From an uncultured Actinomycetes bacterium (GTDB taxonomy: Bacteria > Actinomycetota > Thermoleophilia > Solirubrobacterales > 70-9): DNA of 23,077 nucleotides. The stretch lies in NCBI GenBank assembly GCA_937907435.1, contig CALCIA010000294.1, positions 1-23,077 of the forward strand, in the 5' to 3' direction. The notes beneath the pieces were generated by a model. That model had not been told where the DNA came from, did no database searches, and saw only the letters and a list, made by a program, of their open reading frames with translations. A program made the position numbers and the translations under genes. How positions within the stretch are numbered: the stretch's first letter is position 1; each line of letters begins with the position of its first letter. Shown here one piece after another: positions 23,059 through 23,077 of the stretch.

Positions 23059-23077
23059 AGGACCCGCCCCTCTCGCC

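Overview
The window is very GC-rich and densely packed, with short or overlapping gene junctions. It has the content of a soil actinobacterium: branched-chain-type ABC uptake, many acyl-CoA enzymes, and TetR and LacI regulators. The codon pattern and the LivM-LivG fusion would suit the Thermoleophilia/Solirubrobacterales group, but that placement is inference. No rRNA, tRNA, insertion sequence, phage gene or CRISPR array was seen.

Left and centre (79-17786) look like one catabolic locus. A divergent promoter at about 2064-2130 drives a minus-strand pair (an acyl-CoA synthetase and a RidA-family protein). It also drives a long plus-strand run: flavin reductase, 4-OT-like tautomerase, lipoprotein solute-binding protein, LivH, a LivM-LivG fusion, LivF, LLM flavin monooxygenase, a small GatC/AtzG-like protein, amidase, aldehyde dehydrogenase, CaiC-like acyl-CoA ligase and a SnoaL-like protein. 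Most junctions overlap by 1-8 nt. A TetR regulator follows, then a third acyl-CoA ligase, then a divergent enoyl-CoA hydratase-like gene and an SDR. Three closely matching 20-bp palindromes (2099-2118, 14531-14550, 16909-16928) sit at the promoters of these units and are the probable operators of the TetR protein at 13863-14537. In outline the set resembles the Rut pyrimidine pathway (monooxygenase, flavin reductase, RidA, amidohydrolase, dehydrogenase) joined to CoA-thioester and beta-oxidation steps. I infer a route for uptake, oxidation, amide hydrolysis and CoA activation of a nitrogen-containing organic acid or ring. The substrate cannot be read from sequence.

The right part (17712-22921) holds a PP-loop ATPase of the Dph6/MJ0570 family, whose tail overlaps the SDR end by 75 bp. 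Next are a LacI-family repressor and a divergent operon for a 2-oxo acid dehydrogenase complex: E1 alpha, E1 beta and lipoyl E2, with no E3 present. A LacI-like operator lies between repressor and operon, and a 23-codon leader ORF with a strong ribosome binding site is coupled to the E1 alpha start.

No gene-free stretch exceeds 300 bases. The right edge (22922-23077) carries a 31-bp tandem repeat, and the left edge (1-50) a perfect 19-bp inverted repeat.
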